A DNA stretch of 64,000 nt from Flavobacteriales bacterium (GTDB lineage Bacteria; Bacteroidota; Bacteroidia; NS11-12g; UBA9320): the NCBI GenBank assembly GCA_020635455.1, contig JACJZT010000005.1, positions 264,365 through 328,364 of the forward strand. The letters run 5' to 3'. Positions 27,279-37,112 of this stretch are shown here, piece after piece; positions within the stretch are counted from its first letter, which is position 1; every line of letters starts with the position of its first letter. Made by a program: the position numbers and the translations under genes. The notes under the pieces were generated by a model. That model ran no database searches. It saw only the letters and a program-made list of their open reading frames with translations, and had not been told where the DNA came from.

Positions 27279-28154
27279 TTATAAAATATTAAGCACCTGT
27301 TCTTTTATTTTTTCAAGTTCTTCCTTCATTTTTACCACCACTTTCTGAAGTTCGGCATGACCGGCCTTAGCACCCATGGTGTTAATTTCTCTTCCCATTT
27401 CCTGCGAAATAAAACTTAGTTTACGACCTCCTGAATTTTCATTCATTGATTCCAGAAAATAATTACAATGCGTTTGCAAACGGTTCTTTTCTTCTGTAAT
27501 ATCAAGTTTTTCAAGGTAATACACCAATTCCTGTTCAAATCGGTTTTTATCAAAACCATCCTTTAAACTCAGCTCATTCAGGTTCTTTAAAAGTTTTGTC
27601 TTTGTGCTTTCAAGACGTTCTATTTCATGCTGTTCAACTTCCTTCAGTAATTTCAGAATTTGCATACAGTTCGATCGAAGAATATCTCCCAAAACCTTAC
27701 CTTCCTTATTGCGAAAGGCATCAAATTTTTCAAGAGCCGCATCAATTGCCGACAAACATGCATTCCAATCCTCATCCTCAATGATCTCATCCTCGTGTTT
27801 GATCACTTCAGGCATTTGCATGATGTTAGCCAAAATTTCCCCGCTTTCACAACCAAGTTCATCCGAAACGGCTTTCCACTGATTGTAATAGTTTTTTACC
27901 AATTCGGAATTTATTTTTCCAACACTTTCATCGTTGCCTTGATTTTTTTCTAGATTTACGAAAAGAGTAACCGTACCTCTTGCGATCCGGTTTCCGATAT
28001 GATTTCTCAACTCCATTTCCTTTTCTGAAAAGATCTTGGGAAGACGCAGATTTAATTCGAGGTACTTTCCGTTCAGAGATTTCACTTCGACCTTAAAGGT
28101 AAATTTATCGGATACCGAGTCAGCATTGCCGTAACCGGTCATGGATCTAAGCAT
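27279..28154 (-). CDS. YicC-family endoribonuclease
   Basis: This 291-residue protein is a member of the YicC family, shown in other bacteria to be an endoribonuclease. It starts with the signature MLRSMTGYGNA and ends with the conserved SFISQEMGREINTMGAKAGH (DUF1732) region and a helical tail. The body is mostly helical. It overlaps the EamA gene by eight bases upstream and is joined to gmk downstream, so it is in the middle of a run of same-strand genes. Confidence 0.93.
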   Translation of the reverse strand: MLRSMTGYGNADSVSDKFTFKVEVKSLNGKYLELNLRLPKIFSEKEMELRNHIGNRIARGTVTLFVNLEKNQGNDESVGKINSELVKNYYNQWKAVSDELGCESGEILANIMQMPEVIKHEDEIIEDEDWNACLSAIDAALEKFDAFRNKEGKVLGDILRSNCMQILKLLKEVEQHEIERLESTKTKLLKNLNELSLKDGFDKNRFEQELVYYLEKLDITEEKNRLQTHCNYFLESMNENSGGRKLSFISQEMGREINTMGAKAGHAELQKVVVKMKEELEKIKEQVLNIL

Positions 28155-29103
28155 ATTGTTTTCTTGATTTATTCACAAAGTAAACTCCCATAAAAATCAG
28201 TAATGCAAAAATAACCTTTTCAAGACTTAGTGACTCTTTTCCTGCCATAACCGCTATTCCTGTTGCCAATATTGGCTGTAAATAAATATAAGATCCCACC
28301 AGAGAAGGAGAAGCATGCTTTAATGCCCAGGCATTTAACAAATAGGTCATAAAGGTGGTTCCAACAATTACGAAGGCTATCCCGAACCAGATGGGCATTG
28401 GAATTGACGAAAAATCGGTTGCCAGGGTTTGCCGGTAACTGAATGGAATAACCATAATTCCGGCCATGGCGAAGGTGTACGCCGAAACTGTTAGTGGATT
28501 GTATTTTCGCATCAAAGGCTTTACCTTAACCAGATATACTGCATACAAAATTGCATTTGTTGTAACCAGAATGTCTCCCCAAACCGTTTCTTTGCTGAAA
28601 TTTAATTTATAGCCCCCAATAAAAAAGATTCCTCCAAGAGTTGCAATTGCAAGACCGGCCACTCTGATGAATCCGAAATTTTCCTTTAACAGTATACCGG
28701 AAAGAATTGCAGTGAAAATTGGTGTAAACATCATTAAAACTGCCCCGTTGATCCGATGGGTGTAACTGAGTCCTTTAAAGAAAAGCAACATATTGAAAAG
28801 CGATCCGAACAGTGCGCAAATAAAGGCCAGTTTCAGATCGCGGCGATCGGTAATAAATTGACGAATGTACAACAGATGAAGGATTCCGAACAAAACTGCC
28901 GTAATGATTATTCTCATTGCCACGAAAGTTTCAGACTGCAACCAGCCGGGCATAATTTCTTTGGCGATCGTAAAGGTGGCTCCATACAATGCGGCTACAG
29001 CAAAAAGTGCCAGGTGAACCAATAAAGTTGTATTTTTCAGAGCGGCAAAATTAACTAAACGATCCTTTATTCGTTCAGGATTCCGAAGCTTTATTATGGC
29101 CAC
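28147..29103 (-). CDS. EamA/DMT-family transporter
   Basis: This 318-residue inner-membrane protein has about ten membrane helices in two EamA repeats, as in drug/metabolite exporters. The first includes LYGATFTIAKEIMPGW and the second ILVTTNAILYAVYLVKVKPL. The likely start is a GTG at 29103; no ATG occurs before the first helix. The start overlaps the end of the antiporter gene by 29 bases, and the end overlaps yicC by eight, so it is tightly packed in the operon. The transported compound is unknown. Confidence 0.88.
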   Translation of the reverse strand: MAIIKLRNPERIKDRLVNFAALKNTTLLVHLALFAVAALYGATFTIAKEIMPGWLQSETFVAMRIIITAVLFGILHLLYIRQFITDRRDLKLAFICALFGSLFNMLLFFKGLSYTHRINGAVLMMFTPIFTAILSGILLKENFGFIRVAGLAIATLGGIFFIGGYKLNFSKETVWGDILVTTNAILYAVYLVKVKPLMRKYNPLTVSAYTFAMAGIMVIPFSYRQTLATDFSSIPMPIWFGIAFVIVGTTFMTYLLNAWALKHASPSLVGSYIYLQPILATGIAVMAGKESLSLEKVIFALLIFMGVYFVNKSRKQYA

Positions 29104-30331
29104 TTATGGCTTTAATAAACCTGCCTATCGTAAAACCCTGGACCAGAATAGAAAACATTACCACAATAAAGGTCATGGCCACGAAAATATTTTTATAGGG
29201 TTCATTCGGTAAGGAAAGGGCAAGGGCAATAGAAATTCCCCCTCTTAATCCACCCCAGGTCATGATCTCAAGAGTGCGGTTGTCAAGATCGTTCCTGAAT
29301 CTGAAAAGCATGGCAGGGATCCATAAAGAAACGTATCTTGAAAGGATCAGGGCGATCGCAGCGATCAAACCGATCACAAAATGTTCCGGTTTAAAATCGA
29401 CAATTATGATCTCCAAACCGATCAGCATGAACAAGAGTGCGTTCAGGATCTCATCGGTAGATTCCCAGAATTTTTCGAGGTAATCCCTGGTTTGGTCCGA
29501 CATGGCTTCGGCCCTGCTTTTATTTCCGGTATACAAACCTGCAATAACCATCGCCAGAGGACCTGATATATGAAGAATGTTACACAGTGAATAGCCTCCC
29601 ATCACCATGGCAAGCGATATCATTATTTCCGTTTGAAAATGGTCAACCGATTTCATCAACCTGAAACCTATATAACCAATGACCAAACCGGCCACTATAC
29701 CGCCAAGTGCCTCATGCAAAAAAACTTCCGAAACGGAAATAAAGGACAGGTTTTCGGTACCTTTATTCAAGACCTGAAGTAAGGTTGCAAACACCACTAC
29801 GCCAATCCCATCGTTGAAAAGAGATTCACCCGTGATCTTAATTTGAATGGACCTGGATAAATTGGCCTTTTTTAATATTCCCAAAACGGCAATTGGATCA
29901 GTAGGCGAGATCAGTGCACCGAATAAAAGGCAGGCCAGATATGGAAAATGGATATCAAATGCATGAAAAATATAATACACCAATGTACCCATCAGAAAAG
30001 TAGAAATGACCGTGCCAAGGGTAGCAAAACTGAGAATACTTTTTGCTGATGACCTGATTTCACTGACTTTTACATGCAGGGAGCCGGCGAATAGCAAAAA
30101 ACAAAGTAAAATTCCAAGTATGAATTCCGAGAAATCAATAACCTGTAATTCACGTTTTACCGTTTCGGTAAAAGAAATTGAAAAATAACCTGAAACGATC
30201 AAAGCCAGCGATGCCACTGTACCAAGCATCATTAAAGCAATGCCGGAAGGCATTTTAATAAAACGTATGTTTATATATGAAAATATGGCAGCCAGAGAAA
30301 TTAAAGCCGAAAAAAGAAAAAACAACTGCAT
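29075..30331 (-). CDS. CPA1-family cation:proton antiporter
   Basis: This 418-residue inner-membrane protein has about 12 helices and exchanges Na+ or K+ for protons. The family motifs are SPTDPIAVLGIL in one helix and GESLFNDGIGVVVF in the next; the ND pair marks electroneutral CPA1 (NhaP-type) transporters. WGGLRGGISIALAL lies near the C-terminus. No cytoplasmic TrkA-C domain is attached. It follows a MscS channel gene by about 56 bases. Confidence 0.92.
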   Translation of the reverse strand: MQLFFLFSALISLAAIFSYINIRFIKMPSGIALMMLGTVASLALIVSGYFSISFTETVKRELQVIDFSEFILGILLCFLLFAGSLHVKVSEIRSSAKSILSFATLGTVISTFLMGTLVYYIFHAFDIHFPYLACLLFGALISPTDPIAVLGILKKANLSRSIQIKITGESLFNDGIGVVVFATLLQVLNKGTENLSFISVSEVFLHEALGGIVAGLVIGYIGFRLMKSVDHFQTEIMISLAMVMGGYSLCNILHISGPLAMVIAGLYTGNKSRAEAMSDQTRDYLEKFWESTDEILNALLFMLIGLEIIIVDFKPEHFVIGLIAAIALILSRYVSLWIPAMLFRFRNDLDNRTLEIMTWGGLRGGISIALALSLPNEPYKNIFVAMTFIVVMFSILVQGFTIGRFIKAISGHNKASES

Positions 30332-30387
30332 TTAGGATTCGGGAATGTTAATTAAAGGTAAAACTTAATTTTAAGATGCTTGAATAA

Positions 30388-31197
30388 TTAATTTCGATGG
30401 TGTACAACACGTTGGGGGAAAGGAATTGTAACCTTGTTCTTCTTAAAAGATTCATAAATGTTAACCCGGATCTCACTTTTAATGTTCTCTACCCTGAAGA
30501 CTTCTTCGGACCAGAAAAAAACAGAAAAATTAAGAGAGGAATCACCGTAATCTTCGAACCTTACAAAAGGTTGAGGCTGATTTTTGACCACCGGATGTTT
30601 TTGTGTCTCTTCTTTTAAGATCTTCATAACCAAAGTCACATCTGAAGAGTAATCAACACCTACCTTTATTTCGAACCTGGAATTTACGTTGCTGTGCGTC
30701 CAGTTGATCAAACGGTTGGAAGTAAGTTCGCTGTTGGGTAAAATGATGTATTTATCATCCCGGGTCAAAACTGTAGTGGTCCTTAAATTAATTTCCTGCA
30801 CTTTGCAAACCAGATTGTCTACTTCAATTATGTCGTACACCTTTATGGGTGCATTGATCAAAAGAATAATTCCGGAAACAAAATCGCTGAAAAGATTTTG
30901 AAGACCCAGTCCAATTCCTACCAATAAAGCAGCCGAACCGGCAAGGATCACGGAAAGGTTTAGCCCGAGAATTTGCAGTCCGATAAAAACAGAAAGAACC
31001 AGAATAAAATATTTGATCAGGTTGTATACGGCATACTTTTTGGCAACATCAATTTTTACGGCCTTATTGATCGTTTTACGGATCACCTGCAAGATAAAGG
31101 CAACGATCAGAATGAAAATGATCAGGGAAATAACAGAAGACAACCTAAGGTCGAATTGTCCTACATTAAATATGGATTTGTTTAAAAATTCATTCAT
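30388..31197 (-). CDS. Small MscS-family mechanosensitive channel
   Basis: This 269-residue inner-membrane protein is the size of E. coli MscS. It has three membrane helices, the pore segment GIGLGLQNLFSDFVSGIILL, a beta domain beginning APIKVYDIIEVDN, and the C-terminal mixed domain. Channels of this family open under membrane tension and release solutes in osmotic downshock. It sits between a permease gene (29 bases) and the antiporter gene. Confidence 0.93.
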   Translation of the reverse strand: MNEFLNKSIFNVGQFDLRLSSVISLIIFILIVAFILQVIRKTINKAVKIDVAKKYAVYNLIKYFILVLSVFIGLQILGLNLSVILAGSAALLVGIGLGLQNLFSDFVSGIILLINAPIKVYDIIEVDNLVCKVQEINLRTTTVLTRDDKYIILPNSELTSNRLINWTHSNVNSRFEIKVGVDYSSDVTLVMKILKEETQKHPVVKNQPQPFVRFEDYGDSSLNFSVFFWSEEVFRVENIKSEIRVNIYESFKKNKVTIPFPQRVVHHRN

Positions 31198-31226
31198 TCC
31201 TGTATGCTTATATCATAATTTCAAAT

Positions 31227-32969
31227 CTACATAATCAATCGAACACCACCCAATTCGGAAACCCTGTAAGAAAATTTGTCACCGGGAGAACCAATAAACA
31301 TAAAGTTTTTCGGGATCCCCCATTCTCTTGAAAGTTCATCGATCAATTCGGGTCCGAAAAAGCCAATTATTTCAACAAATTCTATATCAATGGCAGGATA
31401 GGCTCTGTCGAGTACCTCAATATCGTGAATGAGTTGTTCATTTTCATGCTCAGGTTGCTTTACGTTAACGATCTTAAGTTTTTTAGTGGTTTCATTGTCT
31501 TCAACATACTGCATCACTTTATTGAGAATGGCAACGTCATCCCCTTTGGTAAAAAAAACAAACTCCTGGGAATTGATTTTTGTGTGAAGTCGATTGAGGT
31601 GGTAATTGCTCATAACCACCATTTTTCTCAAAGGCTTATAAAGGTATTCGAGAATATCGATCAGGAACCTGACTAAAAATGCCCTGTTTAACATGATGAT
31701 CACGAAGGCGACCGCCGGTAAAAAATACTTAATAAAGGTATAAAAAGATTCAAGATTTAAACGAATGTTTCCATAAAAAGCAATGGATACAAACATTATG
31801 GCCATCAATACGATCATGCCTTTGGCCCTTACCGGTCGGGGAAGCTTTTTTCTTTTATACTTCAGCATCAGATTCCCGATACCGAAAAGTCCCATTACGG
31901 CAAGAAATGAAAAGGTATAAACACCGGCCAAAGATGGCAAATCTCCCTCGGTAACAAACAGCACGGAAACGCATAAAATTAAAAAAGTAATAACGATCCT
32001 GTAATTCGACCCTCTTTTATTCTTCTTTAAAAAATAATTGGGAAGGATACGATCCAAGGTAATGCGCTCCAATAAACCCGAAACGCCAACAAAGGAAGTT
32101 AAAACAGCACCACACAAAACCAAAACAGCATCTATTGAAACCAGATAGGCAAGCCAGGTACCACCGGTTGTATTTCCCAAGAAGGCGAGCAGCGATTCCC
32201 GGTGTTCGCCAACCACAGCAATAGGAACGATACAAATCAGCAGAAATGCGAGAACAGGATTAAAAAAACTCACCACAGCCCACATGTTCCTCAAGGTTTT
32301 TGGAAACACCCCATGCTCCTGTTCTTCCACAAAATTGGCAGAACTTTCGAATCCTGAAATTCCCAGCATGGCTGCTGCAAAACCAAAAAACAAAGCCTTA
32401 TAAATATTGCCTCCGCTTATGGGCAAATGCCAATTGAGATGAAAAATATCCAGGCCATTTTGAAACAAATAATAAATAGCCGACAAAACCAAAAGACTCA
32501 GGGTTATCAGATGGACTATGAAAATAATAACGGCTACCAGAGCCGACTCACCTATTCCCAGAATTGCCAGACCGGTGAAAGCCAGTAACACAACAATGGT
32601 AGCAATGGTTACATTAAGTCCGTGTGCCATTCCATGAAGATAGTGCATCCCTTCTGAGGCTGAAATAACTGCAGTGGCCATGTATGACAGAACCGTAAGA
32701 CTCGCTGCAATTGATGCAAGTCTTTTTGTAGACGTATTCAGCAATACATTGTATGCACCTCCGTTAAGGGGAATGGCACCTACAACTTCACCGTAAATTC
32801 GCTTGAACATATAAAGTACCATAGCAACGATAAGTAGTGAGATCCAGGCAAATTGTCCGGCATAAACAATGGTCAATGCCGATACATACAGGCACGAAGA
32901 GCTTATATCATTACCACAAATTGCCGTAGCCTGCAGTTCATTTAATTTTTTATGTACAATGTTAGACAT
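31227..32969 (-). CDS. APC-superfamily permease with cytoplasmic C-terminal domain
   Basis: This 580-residue inner-membrane protein has about 12 helices in the amino acid-polyamine-organocation fold. The first helix region reads ATAICGNDISSSCLYV, a substrate-site loop, and GFESSANFVEEQEHGVFPKTLRN follows helix 6. After about residue 440 there is a soluble domain of roughly 130 residues with alternating strands and helices (FFTKGDDVAILNKVMQYVED), as in universal-stress-like tails. The substrate is unknown; amino acid uptake is the default guess. Two bases separate it from the upstream MscS gene. Confidence 0.85.
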   Translation of the reverse strand: MSNIVHKKLNELQATAICGNDISSSCLYVSALTIVYAGQFAWISLLIVAMVLYMFKRIYGEVVGAIPLNGGAYNVLLNTSTKRLASIAASLTVLSYMATAVISASEGMHYLHGMAHGLNVTIATIVVLLAFTGLAILGIGESALVAVIIFIVHLITLSLLVLSAIYYLFQNGLDIFHLNWHLPISGGNIYKALFFGFAAAMLGISGFESSANFVEEQEHGVFPKTLRNMWAVVSFFNPVLAFLLICIVPIAVVGEHRESLLAFLGNTTGGTWLAYLVSIDAVLVLCGAVLTSFVGVSGLLERITLDRILPNYFLKKNKRGSNYRIVITFLILCVSVLFVTEGDLPSLAGVYTFSFLAVMGLFGIGNLMLKYKRKKLPRPVRAKGMIVLMAIMFVSIAFYGNIRLNLESFYTFIKYFLPAVAFVIIMLNRAFLVRFLIDILEYLYKPLRKMVVMSNYHLNRLHTKINSQEFVFFTKGDDVAILNKVMQYVEDNETTKKLKIVNVKQPEHENEQLIHDIEVLDRAYPAIDIEFVEIIGFFGPELIDELSREWGIPKNFMFIGSPGDKFSYRVSELGGVRLIM

Positions 32970-32971
32970 TC

Positions 32972-34813
32972 TTATGTATTCGTATTTTTTTTCTTCCTGG
33001 TTTTGGGGACCGTCGTTTCATTTCCATCTCTCCATGATGAATAATGTGGTGACATTATTTCAATATTCCTTTGGTTAAATGAATCCTGAATATTTTGATG
33101 AAGATCGGAGTAAATAACAGCTTGTTTGCTTGCCATTCGGGTAAAGGCATTGATCTGATACGATACATAAAAATCATCCAGACTGGTTTGCATAACAAAG
33201 GGTTCCGGCTCTGCAAGAACATCACCGGTTTTAAGGGCGGCTTCTATCAGTGCTTCATGAACCTCCTTCCAGGGAACATCATAACCAATGGTGACCGTGC
33301 TGTGAACGATCAGCCCACTGGTGGCAGCCTCGGCACTGTAATTGGTTGTGTGACTGGTCATAACCGATGAGTTTGGTATCGATATGATCTCATTTTTTAT
33401 GGTTCTGATACGGGTTACCAACAATGTTTTTTCAACAACATCACCAATAACTTCGCCGATCTTTACCCTGTCACCAAGCTTAAAAAGACGCATGTAAGTA
33501 AGCACGAGACCGGCAACCACGTTCGACAAGGATCCTGCTGAACCAAAGGTAAACAAGAAACCCAAAAACACTGAAACTCCCTGAAAAACAGGTGAATTAC
33601 TTCCGGGCAAATATGGGAAGATCACGGTTACCATAAAGGCGAATACCAGAACCCGAATGATTTGATACGTTGGATTTGCCCAATCAGAATAAAAACCTTT
33701 AATGTGAAGTGTCCCGCGTTCAAGTTGAGCCTTAAAGAAACGAAGGGCATTAAAGATGTATCTGAAAACAACGATTATGATGAGAACGGTAAATAAATTT
33801 GGCAGATAATTCCAGAAGGCAATTCCAATTTTTTTGATCGGATTAAGTATATAACCGAATAATAGCTGGGCCAGGTCTTTGGTCCAGGGAAACAGACCAA
33901 ACAATAAGGGCAAGGCAATATAAATAATGAGAATGGTAATAAACCATTTTAGCAGATCAAGCACAGAGATGATCAGATTGACCTGAGAAGTAGGGTCAAG
34001 AATGGTTGAATTCCGGAATTTGAAACCCTTGAACCGAACTCCTTTCTGTAGTCTTACTTGAATGACCAGGTTCCCGTACCATCTTCGAATGAAATAGATC
34101 AGCCCAATGGATATCAAGGCGATCAAAATTGCAATTGCTATGTTTTTTAAAAGGTTCCCAAAGCCGGTTTCTTTTTTATAATACTTTATGGCCTTATTGA
34201 TCCTTGCTGCATATAATGCAGCAAGTTCCGAAGTGTTTGAATTGTTCCACAAGGCATCGATTTCCAGTACACTCATGATAACTTTATTTCGGAACAAGAT
34301 GTTGGTGCCGCTCTCAGTATCCCGGATAATCACGGTATCTTCATCTGAAATAAAATCCGGCAATATGGATGTAATGTGTTGGTGGATGAGATCCGCTCTT
34401 TCTTTTGCAGATAAGCTCCCAATGCCGTTGTATAGCAACATTAGGGTGTCCCCAAAAAATCCCATTACAGGATAGGCCAATGCGGTAATTTTAAGTGAAT
34501 CGATCTTTAGTCTGCGTTCCAATAAACGCAAACTGTCTCTGCTTTTCAGTTTGTTCAACTGAAAAAGTAACTTTTCTTTTTCAAGGTTATCCGAGGTATT
34601 TAACGACTGCAACCTTTCGTTAAGGCTGGCCATTTTTATTGAATCCTGACTTCTGAGAAGCTCAATCTCAGCAATTTTTCTGGAAAAACCTTTTACAATG
34701 CTTTCATTCAGTGAGTCGTTAGCATTGGTTAATGTATCTGACTGACCCAGGACCGGGGTCATGGATAAAATGAGAAAAAAAACTAAAGTTAATAATCTTA
34801 TCTGCCTGTACAT
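32972..34813 (-). CDS. Large MscS-family mechanosensitive channel
   Basis: This protein of about 613 residues has a signal-like N-terminus (ending VLGQ), a periplasmic region with coiled-coil character (about 25-190), about five membrane helices, and a C-terminal MscS domain. The pore helix reads GSAGSLSNVVAGLVLTYMRLF, followed by KLGDRVKIGEVIGDV and SIPNSSVMTSHTTNYS. The start is the ATG at 34813; the frame is open to a TTG nine bases upstream. The layout resembles MscM/MscK-like channels. It opens the run ending at the EamA gene, with an outer-membrane-type protein gene upstream. Confidence 0.9.
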   Translation of the reverse strand: MYRQIRLLTLVFFLILSMTPVLGQSDTLTNANDSLNESIVKGFSRKIAEIELLRSQDSIKMASLNERLQSLNTSDNLEKEKLLFQLNKLKSRDSLRLLERRLKIDSLKITALAYPVMGFFGDTLMLLYNGIGSLSAKERADLIHQHITSILPDFISDEDTVIIRDTESGTNILFRNKVIMSVLEIDALWNNSNTSELAALYAARINKAIKYYKKETGFGNLLKNIAIAILIALISIGLIYFIRRWYGNLVIQVRLQKGVRFKGFKFRNSTILDPTSQVNLIISVLDLLKWFITILIIYIALPLLFGLFPWTKDLAQLLFGYILNPIKKIGIAFWNYLPNLFTVLIIIVVFRYIFNALRFFKAQLERGTLHIKGFYSDWANPTYQIIRVLVFAFMVTVIFPYLPGSNSPVFQGVSVFLGFLFTFGSAGSLSNVVAGLVLTYMRLFKLGDRVKIGEVIGDVVEKTLLVTRIRTIKNEIISIPNSSVMTSHTTNYSAEAATSGLIVHSTVTIGYDVPWKEVHEALIEAALKTGDVLAEPEPFVMQTSLDDFYVSYQINAFTRMASKQAVIYSDLHQNIQDSFNQRNIEIMSPHYSSWRDGNETTVPKTRKKKNTNT

Positions 34814-34823
34814 CGCAACCAAT

Positions 34824-35645
34824 TTAATTTTTTACTCTGTAACTCACTCCAATACTGATAAAGCCATCTTGGTCCGACTTGTTTATACCTTTACCACCAT
34901 AAAGATCGAACTGCATATCGGGGTTAACAAGATATGCCACACCTGCGTCCCAGCGGTTTTGAAAATCCTTGTTTTTAAGCATTCCGTAATTTTCGATGAA
35001 AACCGACCAGGAGTTGTTTAGGTTTATTCCCATGTTGCATACGTATTGGTACAGGGGTATTATGCTATTTCCGTCAAAATCGATCCCTAAATTGACATTC
35101 AAATTTAGCTTTTTGCTGAAGTTATTTGTCAACATAAAGAGAATCTTGGCAGATAGCTGATCCTGAGTAAAATCTCCTGAACTATTGGGAGTTCTAAACA
35201 TTACCATCGTTCCAATCGAAGGTTTTGAACCCGTTTCAGTTAAAAGGTTAATTCTCAATCCGGCCATCATGTTCTGAAACCCCTTTAGAATTTCGGAACT
35301 GTCCATAATTTGCCGATCCATTTTATTGTATTCGGCAAGAGCATTGAGACTAAGCCTTTCAGTCAATCCAAATTTAAGGAAAACACCTGTTAATCCGGCG
35401 GTTCCTTTAAGATCATTCTTTCGGTTCTTAAACCATTGGTGGTCGTAACCGGCTTGTACCTGAAAAATTCCCTTTCCGGCTGTGTTGGGACTGTATGCCT
35501 GTCCCGGGCGATCGGAAACAATGGTTTCCGGGATCTGTGGATAGACCTTAAAAAAAATCATTAAAAAACATACAATAAGGAAATACTTCGGTATGGATTC
35601 TGGGCCGGAAATTATGTGCTTATATAATCCGGCTTCTCTACTCAT
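34824..35645 (-). CDS. Outer-membrane beta-barrel protein (MetA-pathway transporter type)
   Basis: This 273-residue protein has an uncleaved-looking N-terminal stretch of about 25 residues before a hydrophobic signal segment. The mature part begins IVSDRPGQAYSPNTAGKG, then alternating amphipathic strands (GVFLKFGLTERLSLNALAEY), the pattern of the small outer-membrane proteins annotated as phenol-degradation MetA-like transporters. Actual transport is not shown for most of the family. It is 10 bases upstream of the large MscS gene and may head the whole transport operon. The 369-base gap upstream, 35646-36014, shows no identifiable feature. Confidence 0.75.
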   Translation of the reverse strand: MSREAGLYKHIISGPESIPKYFLIVCFLMIFFKVYPQIPETIVSDRPGQAYSPNTAGKGIFQVQAGYDHQWFKNRKNDLKGTAGLTGVFLKFGLTERLSLNALAEYNKMDRQIMDSSEILKGFQNMMAGLRINLLTETGSKPSIGTMVMFRTPNSSGDFTQDQLSAKILFMLTNNFSKKLNLNVNLGIDFDGNSIIPLYQYVCNMGINLNNSWSVFIENYGMLKNKDFQNRWDAGVAYLVNPDMQFDLYGGKGINKSDQDGFISIGVSYRVKN

Positions 35646-36014
35646 GGTTCAGTCCTGTATTCCTCAAGCTTTAATGGACTTACAAACCTAATGTTTTTAA
35701 TTTTTTAAGCCTAAAATAATGCGAAAAACTTAAGAAAGGGGTTCCACCGAAAATCGGTTTCCTCGATTAATGCGATAATCAACCTTCAAAATTTTGACAA
35801 TCTTTATCATGGCGATTTAGGCAGAGGTACCAAAAACCTATTCTTTAGCCTGAATTTGATGCTACATTACTGACCTGACCGGATCAGAAAACAGATCAAA
35901 AACAACAGGTTTTTAAGGCAAGTCCCATTTTAATTGACAAACGCGTTGTTTGCAGGGTACGAATTCGCCATTACACTTGCAAGAAGATCTAAGCCTCAAA
36001 ATTCGGAAAATACT

Positions 36015-36575
36015 TTATTTAAAATTTGCCGAAACGGTAATATCGATGGTCTTGGCAAGATTGGTAGAAGCCTTTCCTTTGCTGAAGGAAATTTTATAAT
36101 CGGCGAGTGTGAGTTTCATTTTTGTAACAATGCTAACCAGCCCGTACTTTATGGTTATAACTCCCTTCTCACTTACATTCCTGCTTACATCCTTAATGGT
36201 CAAACGTCCATTCACCAGGGCATTATAGCTACCGTTTTTGCTAAAATCAATTTCCTTTAAATTCGCGATAACACCTGTAAATTTTGATTTGGGGAATTTT
36301 TTTGTGTTGAGAAAATCTTTGCTGTTAAAATGCTTTTGCATAAGAGGTAATGCAAACTCAAAGCTTTGCATGGGAACTGAAAAAACAACCTCTCCGGTAA
36401 TTGGTTCAAGAGTAGCAATTGCCTTATAATTATCGGCTGAAATGTCTTCCAGAGCAGTGTGTGAAAAAAAATTGATATGAACATCCCTGCTGATCAATTT
36501 AGCACCCGGTATTCTAAATGAGCTCAGGGTAATGACCGAAAGCAGTATTAAATAAGGTATTAATTTATACTTCAT
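36015..36575 (-). CDS. YceI-family periplasmic protein
   Basis: This 186-residue protein has a signal peptide and a lipocalin-like YceI domain. The domain starts with AKLISRDVHINFFSHTALEDI and carries FNSKDFLNTKKFPKSKFTG, the family's middle signature, and ends with strand-rich KLTLADYKISF. YceI proteins bind isoprenoid or amphiphilic molecules in the periplasm. It follows the OB-fold gene by one base and is cotranscribed with it. Confidence 0.88.
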   Translation of the reverse strand: MKYKLIPYLILLSVITLSSFRIPGAKLISRDVHINFFSHTALEDISADNYKAIATLEPITGEVVFSVPMQSFEFALPLMQKHFNSKDFLNTKKFPKSKFTGVIANLKEIDFSKNGSYNALVNGRLTIKDVSRNVSEKGVITIKYGLVSIVTKMKLTLADYKISFSKGKASTNLAKTIDITVSANFK

Positions 36576-36576
36576 T

Positions 36577-37050
36577 CTACCGGTTTATCAGATCGCATTT
36601 TTCCATAATAACATCTTCATACAGTTCAAGGTCCGGATCGTAACCGGCACCTGACCTTATAACACCTTTTATCAAGACATGTTCTCCGATCGCAAGAACT
36701 TCTGCGTTGTGATTGGTTTCTGCCGTAAAAGTACAACTGACCCCTGCCTTTGACACCGAGTCTTTTAGCAATACCACAAATTGAGAGTTCTGATCTTTGC
36801 TTTTTGAGAAGACAACACCTGAAACGGACAATATTTTAGAATCTCCATCTTCAGAAAGGTATTTTTCGTTAGCCTTTGATGGGTTTGCGAGATATTCGTT
36901 TACAATGGATGATGACGACAGGGTAAAATCCGTTTGCTCAGACTGAACATCCCTTGCTTTCATAGTATAGACATACCTATATATTGAAACTCCGGCCAAC
37001 AATCCAAAGAACAGAATGCCAACAAGAATTTTCCTGCTTAACTTACTCAT
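36577..37050 (-). CDS. OB-fold (tRNA_anti-like) membrane-anchored protein
   Basis: This 157-residue protein has one N-terminal membrane helix (ILFFGLLAGVSIYRYVYT) and an OB-fold domain resembling PF12869. The domain has EYLANPSKANEKYLSEDG, then ILSVSGVVFS, and VLIKGVIRSGAGYDPDLE. Proteins of this type in Bacteroidota have unknown roles and often accompany YceI, as here. It probably faces the periplasm. Confidence 0.75.
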   Translation of the reverse strand: MSKLSRKILVGILFFGLLAGVSIYRYVYTMKARDVQSEQTDFTLSSSSIVNEYLANPSKANEKYLSEDGDSKILSVSGVVFSKSKDQNSQFVVLLKDSVSKAGVSCTFTAETNHNAEVLAIGEHVLIKGVIRSGAGYDPDLELYEDVIMEKCDLINR

Positions 37051-37112
37051 GGAAGTTGTAATTATAAAAAAAATAATTCAAGCCTGCTGAAATTATTGTA
37101 AATCGGGAATTA

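Noticed and set aside
35646..36014. Possible decayed gene in the gap before YceI
   Set aside because: Translations of both strands give only short frames without family resemblance.
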